Of a stretch of 37,464 bases of DNA, positions 24,685 through 31,967 are shown one piece after another (position 1 is the first letter of the stretch; each line of letters begins with the position of its first letter). A program made the position numbers and the translations under genes. The stretch is taken from the NCBI GenBank assembly GCA_039819065.1, contig JBCBSS010000074.1:1-37464 (forward strand), written 5' to 3'. Below the pieces are notes generated by a model, which saw nothing but the letters and a program-made list of their open reading frames with translations, had not been told where the DNA came from and searched no databases. This stretch comes from JBCBSS01 sp039819065 (lineage in GTDB: Bacteria > Bacteroidota > Bacteroidia > Cytophagales > Cyclobacteriaceae).

Positions 24685-25704
24685 TTAAGCATCGACCAAA
24701 TGGCGGTTGAACATCTTCTCAAAAACCTCCCGTTTCAGTCCTCGGCCAATGAATACCAGCTTTCCTTCCCTATTTTCCTTGCTCTCCCATGGCGTACCGT
24801 CACTAGCAATGAAGGTACTTCTGGCTGATTGTAGAATGACCCTGTTCGGATAATGAGGAATAGCGATGAAACCTTTTACCCTATACACTTGATCGCGGTA
24901 GAGATGAACGATTCTATTCAGGTCAAGCTGCAAATGGTTTAGGTCCAATGGCTGCGGAAACGTGATCGTAAACGTGGTGATCTTATGGCTGTTGTTCTCA
25001 TCATGACTATGTCCGTGGTCGTGATCGTGATCATGGCCGTGGTCGTGCCCATGTTCGTGATGGTGATGATGGTGGGTATGGGCAATGCTTTCTACAGTTT
25101 CGGGTTTAGTAGTACCCGTCGATAACATTTTGTCGATAGGAAAGACACCTTGCTGACCGGTCAATGTCAATGCATTAGGATTGATACCTTCGAGCAGCAC
25201 TTTTACTTTTTCGAGCTGTTCGGGCGTCACTGTATCAATCTTATTGATCAGTATGACATCTGCCAGAGCAATTTGACGCAATGCCTCCTCTGCCTCATCA
25301 AGCCACTCTTCTACCAGCCTGGCATCGACCAGACAAGTTACCTGCGCCAATTCAAATATCCGTTCCACTCTAGGATCTTCCAAAAAGACCTGAATGATTG
25401 AAGAGGGATCGGCAATACCGGTGGTTTCTATCACCATTCGATCATATTGATCCCTTCTTTTACTGGCTTCTTCTAGTATATCCAACAAGCCGTCTGCCAA
25501 AGAGCAGCAAAGACAGCCCGCACTTAATTCTACCACCTCTTCCACTCCTTCCATTACCAGCCCACCGTCTACATTGGTGGCGCCACATTCGTTCTCAACC
25601 ACGAAAATGCGCTCTGGTAACCGCTCTTTGATAAAATGATTGAGGAAAGTAGTCTTTCCACTTCCCAAAAATCCGGTTACAATATGTACTGGCGTTCTAC
25701 TCAT
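24685..25704 (-). CDS. COG0523 (CobW/ZNG1-like) GTPase with His-rich loop
   Basis: This 339-aa G3E-family GTPase is a predicted metallochaperone. Walker A is GFLGSGKTT (residues 11-19). The metal-binding motif C64-x-C66-C67 lies in SAGCLCCSL. The base-specificity motif NKID is at 154-157. A long His/Asp-rich insertion at about 209-240 (runs such as HTHHHHHHEHGH) probably binds several zinc or similar ions. The C-terminal CobW_C domain (about 242-335) includes YRVKGFIAI and KLVFIGRGLK. Members use GTP hydrolysis to deliver metal, often under zinc limitation. It is separated from the DUF1826 gene by 130 bases containing a BIME-like repeat. Zinc as substrate is inferred from family and neighbours. 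Confidence 0.92.
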   Translation of the reverse strand: MSRTPVHIVTGFLGSGKTTFLNHFIKERLPERIFVVENECGATNVDGGLVMEGVEEVVELSAGCLCCSLADGLLDILEEASKRRDQYDRMVIETTGIADPSSIIQVFLEDPRVERIFELAQVTCLVDARLVEEWLDEAEEALRQIALADVILINKIDTVTPEQLEKVKVLLEGINPNALTLTGQQGVFPIDKMLSTGTTKPETVESIAHTHHHHHHEHGHDHGHDHDHDHGHSHDENNSHKITTFTITFPQPLDLNHLQLDLNRIVHLYRDQVYRVKGFIAIPHYPNRVILQSARSTFIASDGTPWESKENREGKLVFIGRGLKREVFEKMFNRHLVDA

Positions 25705-25732
25705 GTCTTTATTTCTTTAGTCTGTACTTAGT

Positions 25733-25806
25733 TGGCGCGCGTTTGTAACGCGTGCTCTACCAAATAGTCTTCTGAGCTTTTCGAACGCGTTGCAAACGCG
25801 CTCGAT
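25733..25806 (-). repeat. BIME-like double hairpin, copy 3
   Basis: Read on the minus strand: ATCGAG, CGCGTT-TGC-AACGCG, TTCG, 28 bases, then GCACGCGTTACAAACGCGCG and CCA. It fills most of the spacer between the DUF1826 and COG0523 genes and is oriented with them. Confidence 0.8.
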
Positions 25807-25834
25807 AGATTTATAATATATACCGGTAATCCAC

Positions 25835-26500
25835 TCATATATCTATTCTAAAAATAATTCTTTTCTCGCCTAAATGACTAATACTGGGAGATCGGTGTAC
25901 TATCCCCTTCACTCCACTATTTCGTTTAGGAACTTCTCCTTTCAGAATACCTACCTCGAAGGCATCCATACGCTTGACTTGCTTAGGGTCTTTGACGATC
26001 AGTTCGTTACTCTTCCCTAAACCTGACCGGTTAACAGCCTGTTCAGGCAGCCATTCGGTGCCTTTTCCATAATAGGTGGTGAACAGCCTCAGCGTATAAC
26101 CATCAGTATGAAATTTAGTACAAGAGTCATTATCGATCACCTTGAGATGGATGGTACCTGATCTGTCATTGGCAAACGATAGAAAATCTCGCGTAAGCCG
26201 TGCTACATCTTCCCAGAATATATCGCAGCCATCGTCGTTATTGAGGTTCCATTCGCTTTTTGCGCTACTGATACTTGCATCCAACGTTTCCAACTGCACA
26301 TGGCTGGTGATGGGCCTTGTAGGCCTTGCTAGCATCTTTTCCAGATAAGTCGTAATGGTTGGGTAAGCTGGTCGGTTCCAACAGAACAGATTGACATCTT
26401 CCGTCACAATGGCCTGTCTTTCCTCCCAGGAGCCACTCATCACCTGTCTGGGTTTTCTCAACCCGCTACGCATGAACGCCAGTGTATCAAGAATCGTCAT
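25835..26500 (-). CDS. DUF1826 family protein, possible 2OG-oxygenase-like fold
   Basis: This 221-aa protein matches the DUF1826 pattern, best seen in CTKFHTDGYTLRLFTTYYGKGTEWLPE at about 127-153. DUF1826 genes are known as companions of COG0523 GTPases in predicted zinc-responsive clusters. Its ATG overlaps the stop of the upstream COG0523 gene (ATGA). The layout His131-x-Asp133, a later His202 (IVHRSP) and Arg214 twelve residues on resembles the H-x-D...H...R pattern of Fe(II)/2-oxoglutarate oxygenases. That resemblance is my inference and is not established for the family. No signal peptide or membrane segment is visible. Confidence 0.82.
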   Translation of the reverse strand: MTILDTLAFMRSGLRKPRQVMSGSWEERQAIVTEDVNLFCWNRPAYPTITTYLEKMLARPTRPITSHVQLETLDASISSAKSEWNLNNDDGCDIFWEDVARLTRDFLSFANDRSGTIHLKVIDNDSCTKFHTDGYTLRLFTTYYGKGTEWLPEQAVNRSGLGKSNELIVKDPKQVKRMDAFEVGILKGEVPKRNSGVKGIVHRSPSISHLGEKRIIFRIDI

Positions 26501-27714
26501 ATGGGCCAGTTATCTTTGAAGGTGATGGATTTCATCTTTTCAATTTCATCTTCGGTGAGCAAGCACTTGTCCAGATCAGCAGTAATGCCATCTTTATCCA
26601 TGTCTTTGCCTATAAAGACCAACTCATTCATGCGGTCTCCCCATTTTTCATCCCATCTTGAACCTATCTCTTCCTGGGTTTCAAGATAGTCACGACTCAT
26701 AGCCCTTTCTTGCATAGGTACACTATCCCACCAACGGCCATATACTTCTGCTTTCAGTGAACCCCCTGCTTGACTCCATAGAATAGCGTTATCAGGTCGG
26801 GAAGCTATCCAGAAGATGCCCTTGCTTCTGATAATGGTTGTCGGGAATTGACGGCCTACATAGTCCAAAAACCGTTCTGGATGAAAGGGCTTGGCATTGC
26901 GATAGACGAACGAGCCGATACCATACTCCTCCGTCTCAGGTTTATGCGCTATCCCTCTTTGTGCCAATTCAAGCTCATGCTGCCATCCGGCAGACTGCTC
27001 AGCAATATCATAGTCGAATAGCCCAGTATTCAGAATCTCCCTGGGGTCAATTTTGCTATGTGTAGTTCGGATGACTTTGGCTGTAGGATTCAGTTTATGA
27101 AGTGTCTTTTCCAACAGTCCGAGTTGCTCTTTACTAACCAGGTCCGATTTGTTCAGAATGATCACGTTAGCAAACTCCACCTGGTCCGTAAGCAAATTGA
27201 CAATCGAACGTTGGTCAGCCTTATCATCGGTCATACCACGAGTCACAATAGTATCGGCACTTCCAAAGTCTTTGAAGAAATTGAAAGCATCCACCACAGT
27301 AACCATGGTATCCAACCTACTGAACTGGGTAAGGTCATACAACTCATCACCAGTGGCAAATGAAAAGGTCTGCGCTACCGGAATAGGTTCGGAGATACCG
27401 GTGCTTTCGATCAACAGATAATCGAACTTCTTCATCTTGGCCAATTTTTCTACCTCAACCATGAGGTCTTCTCTTAGCGTACAGCAAATGCAGCCGTTGC
27501 TCATCTCCACTAATTTTTCATCGGTACGAGAGAGTTTAGTACCGCTGGCAACCAACTTTTCATCGATGTTCACTTCGCTCATGTCATTGACGATCACGGC
27601 GACTTTTAACCCCTCACGATTATTGAGGATATGATTAAGCAAGGTGGTCTTACCCGCGCCCAAAAATCCACTCAGGACAGTTACTGGGAGCTTTTTACTT
27701 TTAAAAGGTTTCAT
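26497..27714 (-). CDS. COG0523 GTPase (ZigA-type metallochaperone)
   Basis: This 405-aa G3E-family GTPase has Walker A GFLGAGKTT (16-24), the metal-binding C75-x-C77-C78 in SNGCICCTL, a switch-like NDMSEVNID, and NKSD as base-recognition motif. The long C-terminal CobW_C part has WDEKWGDRMNELVFIGKDMD, a pattern of the ~400-aa subgroup (ZigA/YciC-like) that is usually expressed under zinc limitation. It lacks the His-rich loop of the second COG0523 protein in this island, so the two may have different clients. It is followed by, and translationally coupled to, the DUF1826 gene. No operator was recognised upstream. Confidence 0.92.
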   Translation of the reverse strand: MKPFKSKKLPVTVLSGFLGAGKTTLLNHILNNREGLKVAVIVNDMSEVNIDEKLVASGTKLSRTDEKLVEMSNGCICCTLREDLMVEVEKLAKMKKFDYLLIESTGISEPIPVAQTFSFATGDELYDLTQFSRLDTMVTVVDAFNFFKDFGSADTIVTRGMTDDKADQRSIVNLLTDQVEFANVIILNKSDLVSKEQLGLLEKTLHKLNPTAKVIRTTHSKIDPREILNTGLFDYDIAEQSAGWQHELELAQRGIAHKPETEEYGIGSFVYRNAKPFHPERFLDYVGRQFPTTIIRSKGIFWIASRPDNAILWSQAGGSLKAEVYGRWWDSVPMQERAMSRDYLETQEEIGSRWDEKWGDRMNELVFIGKDMDKDGITADLDKCLLTEDEIEKMKSITFKDNWPI

Positions 27715-27806
27715 TCTCTATTATCTGATATTACTCTTTATTGTCAATTAATCTATTGTAATGTTCTATCTGTCAATCATTAGCTGTTGCACGTTCACAA
27801 CCTGGC

Positions 27807-27862
27807 TAGCGCGCGTTTGCAACGCGTGCCTTCTTACGAACGCGTTACAAACGCGCTCGATC
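27807..27862 (-). repeat. BIME-like double hairpin, copy 4
   Basis: Read on the minus strand: GATCGAG, CGCGTT-TGT-AACGCG, TTCG, 6 bases, then GGCACGCGTTGCAAACGCGC and GCTA. It lies between the end of the FtsX-type permease gene and the COG0523 gene, in line with their transcription. Confidence 0.8.
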
Positions 27863-27880
27863 GTTTAAGTATTCCATATT

Positions 27881-30304
27881 TCAGTCTCTTCTCAGCACTT
27901 TGACCGGGTTAACGAAAAGGGCATTTCTAAAAGGCACCAAAGTGGCCAGCAGTGAAACCAGCAGTAGCGATGCCGTCACCAACACATATATTGAAATATC
28001 CATGATGTTTACTTCGAAAAGAAAGGGAGCGATGAGTCTCAGGAGTATGGGTGACAATATGATCCCCAATACAATACCAATTCCCGCAATCCTAAGCATG
28101 TCTTTGAACATCAATTTAATGACGCTGCCATCGGTAGCGCCCAGCACTCTACGCAAGGCAAGTTCTTTTACCCTCAAGGTTAGAATGAAAGTCATCATGC
28201 TGAAAAGGCCGATGGCGGCAATGATGCTCCCAATGATTGCAATGGTAAGAAACAGAGTGCTAGCCACCTTTGCTTGCCAATTCTTCACCGCAACGATGTC
28301 AGTCAGCGGCATATATTCGAATGTCGGCTGGTTCTCATCGATGTCTAGAATGGACTGGCTCAAAGCAGGTTCAAGTTCTGACAATGGTCTCTTTGAATTG
28401 ATTACATAGTAGGCATCGGTGGTTGTGTTGGCCATAAGCGAAACATAAACACTTGGGATGTTATCACCCATGATGCTCTGATGCTTCACATCATTTGTCA
28501 CACCCACTACGGTGAGGTACGGTCTCTCCGATCCTGGGCCACCTAATTTGATGCGCTTTCCTAAAGCACTTTCTTTCGGCCACATTTTGTTAGCCAATTG
28601 CTTGTCAATAATGACCTGATAGCGATGCGCTGACGGATCGGCTTCGTCAAACGTAGCGCCTATATCCATGCTTATTCCCATCACTTCGAAGTAGTTCGGC
28701 GTCACTCTTTGCACACTGATAAAAGGGTTTTCTGACTGCTCTACGTCAGATTGACCTTCGGTGGTAAAGTTTTCCTGAGATTGAGTAGAAGTATTGACCA
28801 TGTCAGACAAGGGTAGAATGCTGTTCATGGCTACATTTTCTACACCGGATATGGCTTCGATCCGTTGAAGGCTGTTCTCAAAAAAGGCTTTCTTCTTTTC
28901 GGGAGAACCATACTTGAACCATGCCAGTGCGATGCGGAAGGTCTGTTTATCTTCGGTAGCAAACCCAAGGTCAGTCTTGCTAGCTTCCATAAAACTCTTA
29001 AACATTAACGTTCCGCCAATCATCAATACGACACTGGCCAGAATCTGCGAACTGGCCAGCCCCTTTTGAATACCATGCTGCCTTTTGCTTCCGACGGTTT
29101 GCTGCCCTTCTTTGAGTCGTTTGACAAAACTGCCACCCGACAAGTGAAAAAACCATGGCAATATGCCCGTGATCAAACCCAATAGAACAGCGGTCAGCAG
29201 TGTGTAGAGCAACACGCTTTGATTGATACCTACGTTGACCCAATAAGGTAAGTACGGACTGAGCAATTCATAGGTGACTTCAATCAGGCTAGAAGCAATG
29301 AAGAGTCCACCGAGGCTTCCTAGCAAGGACAGGGTAAAACAATGTACTACAAAGTCAGATATAATAGCCACATTCGAAGAACCCAATACTTTGCGTACTA
29401 CGGTTTCCTTACTCTTTCGAATGGCTTGATTGACGATCAGGTTGGAAACATTGATTACGGCTATGGTGAGCAGGAACAAGACGGCTCCTCCTAAAAGTAG
29501 CATGTAGCCATATATTTCTCCATAATAAAGATCTGACAACGGCTCTGCCTCGAATGTGATACCCAAATTGGTATCAGCATGGGTTTGCTCTTGCGACGCA
29601 GCGAATCGACTAAGCTCGTCGTTGAACTCCTTCAAAGTCACTCCTGGTCTCAGGCGTGCCAGTCCTATACAAGGACGGAACTCACGGGCATCTAATACGA
29701 AGTCAGCGAAGGCCATGGCGCGAAATGCCTCCGTTCTACCCGGGAAGCTGAACCCTTCTGGCAGAACGCCATAATTCAAATAAGAAAACCCATCTAAATT
29801 GATTTCCAGCATTTCGACATTCGGGTCGCTGCTAAAGCGTCTTTGCCAGAACTCATGGGCGAGCATCACCGTGTGAGAGGATTGTTCATCGAGCGTTTGA
29901 GGCCAGTAGCTACCGATAACCGGTTCAATACCAAGCACACTGAATAAATTACTGGAAGCAAAGGTGGTGGTAAGATCTTCAGGCGGTTGGCCATCACCAC
30001 TGAGGTTATAACGACCGCCATCTCTGTAAACTGCTAAGTCTTCAACCCCTTCCAACGCCTTCTGCATATCTAGGAATTCCGGATAGGATAGTAGGCCTTT
30101 TTCCCCTCCCTTAATCGACTGAATGCGTACCAGCTTTTCGGAATCCTTGAAAGGCAATGGTGATAGGAGAAGTGCATCAAAGTAACTGTACACGATGATG
30201 CTGGTACTGGTTACAATGGCAAAGGTGAAAATGATCACTGCTGAAAACACAGGCCTTTTTCTAAGGCTGCGTAGCGACATCTTCAAACTGAACAATAAAT
30301 TCAT
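27881..30304 (-). CDS. FtsX/MacB-type ABC transporter permease
   Basis: This 807-aa protein has the duplicated MacB-like layout. Each half has one transmembrane helix (first at about 20-45), a periplasmic MacB_PCD-type domain, and three membrane helices in the FtsX domain (first set about 265-385; second set about 680-795). Typical blocks are IRKSKETVVRKVLGSSNVAIISDF and VKELALRRVLGATDGSVIKLM. It probably acts in a MacB-like mechanotransmission system moving lipoproteins or substrates across the periplasm. No MacB-type ATPase or membrane-fusion protein is encoded beside it. A 15-bp palindrome (ATAAGTC-A-GACTTAT, 30303-30317) overlaps the start codon. Confidence 0.9.
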   Translation of the reverse strand: MNLLFSLKMSLRSLRKRPVFSAVIIFTFAIVTSTSIIVYSYFDALLLSPLPFKDSEKLVRIQSIKGGEKGLLSYPEFLDMQKALEGVEDLAVYRDGGRYNLSGDGQPPEDLTTTFASSNLFSVLGIEPVIGSYWPQTLDEQSSHTVMLAHEFWQRRFSSDPNVEMLEINLDGFSYLNYGVLPEGFSFPGRTEAFRAMAFADFVLDAREFRPCIGLARLRPGVTLKEFNDELSRFAASQEQTHADTNLGITFEAEPLSDLYYGEIYGYMLLLGGAVLFLLTIAVINVSNLIVNQAIRKSKETVVRKVLGSSNVAIISDFVVHCFTLSLLGSLGGLFIASSLIEVTYELLSPYLPYWVNVGINQSVLLYTLLTAVLLGLITGILPWFFHLSGGSFVKRLKEGQQTVGSKRQHGIQKGLASSQILASVVLMIGGTLMFKSFMEASKTDLGFATEDKQTFRIALAWFKYGSPEKKKAFFENSLQRIEAISGVENVAMNSILPLSDMVNTSTQSQENFTTEGQSDVEQSENPFISVQRVTPNYFEVMGISMDIGATFDEADPSAHRYQVIIDKQLANKMWPKESALGKRIKLGGPGSERPYLTVVGVTNDVKHQSIMGDNIPSVYVSLMANTTTDAYYVINSKRPLSELEPALSQSILDIDENQPTFEYMPLTDIVAVKNWQAKVASTLFLTIAIIGSIIAAIGLFSMMTFILTLRVKELALRRVLGATDGSVIKLMFKDMLRIAGIGIVLGIILSPILLRLIAPFLFEVNIMDISIYVLVTASLLLVSLLATLVPFRNALFVNPVKVLRRD

Positions 30305-30382
30305 AAGTCAGACTTATTGAGTGTACAAATATTTGAGTTCTGATTTCTTCTACACTCTCTTCATTTCCTGTTTCAAAAGCCC

Positions 30383-30454
30383 TCGATAGGTAATCTACTT
30401 TCTAGTAGTTAATTAAGATAGATTTCTCTCCCGACTGGTCGGGATCGAAATGAC
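30383..30454. repeat. GTCAT...ATGAC-type element, copy 3
   Basis: Middle and right parts resemble the elements at 15393 and 21237: GATAGATTTCTC, then CCCGACTGGTCGGG and ATCGAAATGAC. The left end is shortened to CGATAGGTAATCTAC. Confidence 0.6.
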
Positions 30455-30479
30455 AGTGAGGAGTGATTTTTACCTGTGC

Positions 30480-30575
30480 TGGCGCGCGTTTGCAACGCGT
30501 GCCCTATCTATCACAAACCTCTTAATTATTTGGCGAACGCGTTACAAACGCGCTCGATCGATTCGCGCTCGATCT
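30480..30575 (-). repeat. BIME-like double hairpin, copy 5
   Basis: On the minus strand: GATCGAG, CGCGTT-TGT-AACGCG, TTCG, a 31-base middle, then GGCACGCGTTGCAAACGCGC and GCCA. An extra GATCGAGCGCGAATC remnant precedes it. It lies just downstream of the His-rich lipoprotein gene and runs in its direction. Confidence 0.8.
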
Positions 30576-30592
30576 TAGTGACTAATAATTAC

Positions 30593-31051
30593 TTAAGCAC
30601 CTGAATCAGTTTCTTCCTGCGCTTTAATACTTTCCATTAAACTCATCGCCCTCGTGTTTAACTTTTTAGCAGAAGCCTTTAGCTCCTGTTGAATATCGAA
30701 GATCATTTGTGGCGTCAGATCAGAAGAGGCATTGTGCGCATGATCATGATCGTGGTGATCATGGTCATGATGATCACCCTCATCATGTTCATGACCTGGT
30801 ACTTCCACGATCGAGAACTGCCACTCAACAAAGTCTTCCTTTAAAACATCTAGTGAATCCTTCCATACGGAATGGGATGGAATCTCCACGCGATTGACCT
30901 GTTCCTCAATCTGGCGGATTTGCCAATCCACCTGTTTGCCTATTTGTAGGGCCACATTATGAAGTTCCATACTTTCTGCCAGTAGTTCCTCGTCCTTAGA
31001 AGACCCACAGGAGCAGAAAATCACAAGTAGCAAGATTATCGATAGTCTCAT
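30593..31051 (-). CDS. His-rich lipoprotein, probable metal-binding
   Basis: This 152-aa protein has a lipoprotein signal (MRLSIILLLVIFCSC, lipidated Cys15), two helical stretches (about 20-55 and 111-145), and a His/Asp-rich segment at 87-106 (GHEHDEGDHHDHDHHDHDHA) that should bind zinc, nickel or copper. It is probably anchored on the periplasmic face. An in-frame ATG at 31081 would add 10 residues and spoil the signal peptide, so the ATG at 31051 is chosen. It lies between the CxxC secreted protein gene and the orphan permease gene in the metal island. The two spacers beside it each contain a BIME-like element. Function inferred from composition. Confidence 0.75.
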   Translation of the reverse strand: MRLSIILLLVIFCSCGSSKDEELLAESMELHNVALQIGKQVDWQIRQIEEQVNRVEIPSHSVWKDSLDVLKEDFVEWQFSIVEVPGHEHDEGDHHDHDHHDHDHAHNASSDLTPQMIFDIQQELKASAKKLNTRAMSLMESIKAQEETDSGA

Positions 31052-31110
31052 TTTTTTAGTTGCTATTGTATCAATCAGCATAAATAGTTCGTTAGCGCCC
31101 TTTACTTCGT

Positions 31111-31172
31111 TAGCGCGCGTTTGTAACGCGTGCCTCGTCGGTTCAACGAACGCGTTACAAACGCGCTCGATC
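31111..31172 (-). repeat. BIME-like double hairpin, copy 6
   Basis: On the minus strand: GATCGAG, CGCGTT-TGT-AACGCG, TTCG, a 12-base middle, then GGCACGCGTTACAAACGCGC and GCTA. It occupies most of the 129-base spacer between the CxxC protein and the His-rich lipoprotein. Confidence 0.8.
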
Positions 31173-31180
31173 CAATAATC

Positions 31181-31600
31181 TCATTTTTTTATCACCGTTG
31201 CGTCGGTCAGTATAAACACCATGTGCTCTAAATCGTAGGTATTGAGTTTCAGTTTGCCTTTGACTTGAACGATCTGATCTGGTTTCAACCTGGGCATATC
31301 CCCGGCGAAAAAGACTTCAGCCACCGATTCCGGTCCCGCTCCACCTCCACAAAAAAAGCACGATGCGTAAGGCAGTTTAGATATAATGATGCGGTTGCCC
31401 TCCATTTGTAAGGGAAGGTAATGTCCGGAAAGGCTCACTTTAGTACCTTCCAGTGCCCTTATTTTTTCACTAAACTTTGGAATTTGCACCTCCATACCGA
31501 TGCGCTCGTCATACTCCCATTTGAAGCGAGTATCCGCAAACAATTCCCAACCAGCAACCTGCGCATTAAACGAAAGTAAAAAACTAACTAAAAGAAGCAT
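31181..31600 (-). CDS. secreted DUF3299-like protein with CxxC
   Basis: This 139-aa protein has a short signal peptide (about 1-16, MLLLVSFLLSFNAQVA). It then shows strands typical of the DUF3299-like group: KVSLSGHYLPLQ, followed by the conserved PYASCFFCGGGAGPES, then VQVKGKLKLN. The Cys-Phe-Phe-Cys (about residues 80-83) with adjacent Gly-rich loop could bind a metal or form a disulfide. No function is established for the family. It sits in the metal island between the MerC-like and the His-rich lipoprotein genes, both minus strand; the spacers are about 97 and 129 bases. Confidence 0.72.
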   Translation of the reverse strand: MLLLVSFLLSFNAQVAGWELFADTRFKWEYDERIGMEVQIPKFSEKIRALEGTKVSLSGHYLPLQMEGNRIIISKLPYASCFFCGGGAGPESVAEVFFAGDMPRLKPDQIVQVKGKLKLNTYDLEHMVFILTDATVIKK

Positions 31601-31697
31601 TTCGTATCCTTTTTAAATTCTGAATGTGTGTATATACGATCATAACAGCGTTGCCTACCGAAAAGGTCAAATCTAACCATTTGATGGGTACCGCTCT

Positions 31698-31967
31698 CTA
31701 TTGACCATCAACACAAAACCTGCCTAAAAAAAGTGCAGGTATTACCGATCTGCAATGTTTCAACAAACCGCGTGAAAAAGCAATCGCCCCAATCATAAAG
31801 GCCACACTAATCAAGGCTACCGCCAACCATACACTGTTGACATAATCTACTAACCAGTCCACGCCCATAATCAATGATATAGGAACGGATAAGCAATGTA
31901 GTAGGCATATCGTAGACGCACAAATACCTAACCTGTCTAGTGATAAAGTTGATTCCTTTTTCTTCAC
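31698..31967 (-). CDS. short MerC-like membrane protein
   Basis: This 89-aa protein has the MerC-type N-terminus: DRLGICASTICLLHCLSVPI, where the two Cys pairs lie in and beside the first membrane helix. A second helix follows (about 45-66). The third helix is cut short (IPALFLGRFC, then stop), whereas MerC proteins are usually 110-140 aa with four helices. It probably mediates uptake or handling of a metal, unless the shortening destroys function. The start is GTG, overlapping the TGA of the upstream permease gene (GTGA). Shifting frame at the T7 run near the end leads to stops within a few codons, so a single indel does not restore a longer protein. Confidence 0.7.
   Translation of the reverse strand: MKKKESTLSLDRLGICASTICLLHCLSVPISLIMGVDWLVDYVNSVWLAVALISVAFMIGAIAFSRGLLKHCRSVIPALFLGRFCVDGQ

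Noticed and set aside
30709..30897. plus-strand open frame rich in His and Asp
   Set aside because: It is the antisense of the His/Asp-rich segment of the minus-strand lipoprotein; CAY/GAY runs read as His/Asp on both strands.
31698..31760. single frameshift as the cause of the short MerC-like protein
   Set aside because: Adding or removing one base in the T7 run leads to stop codons within a few residues in both other frames.
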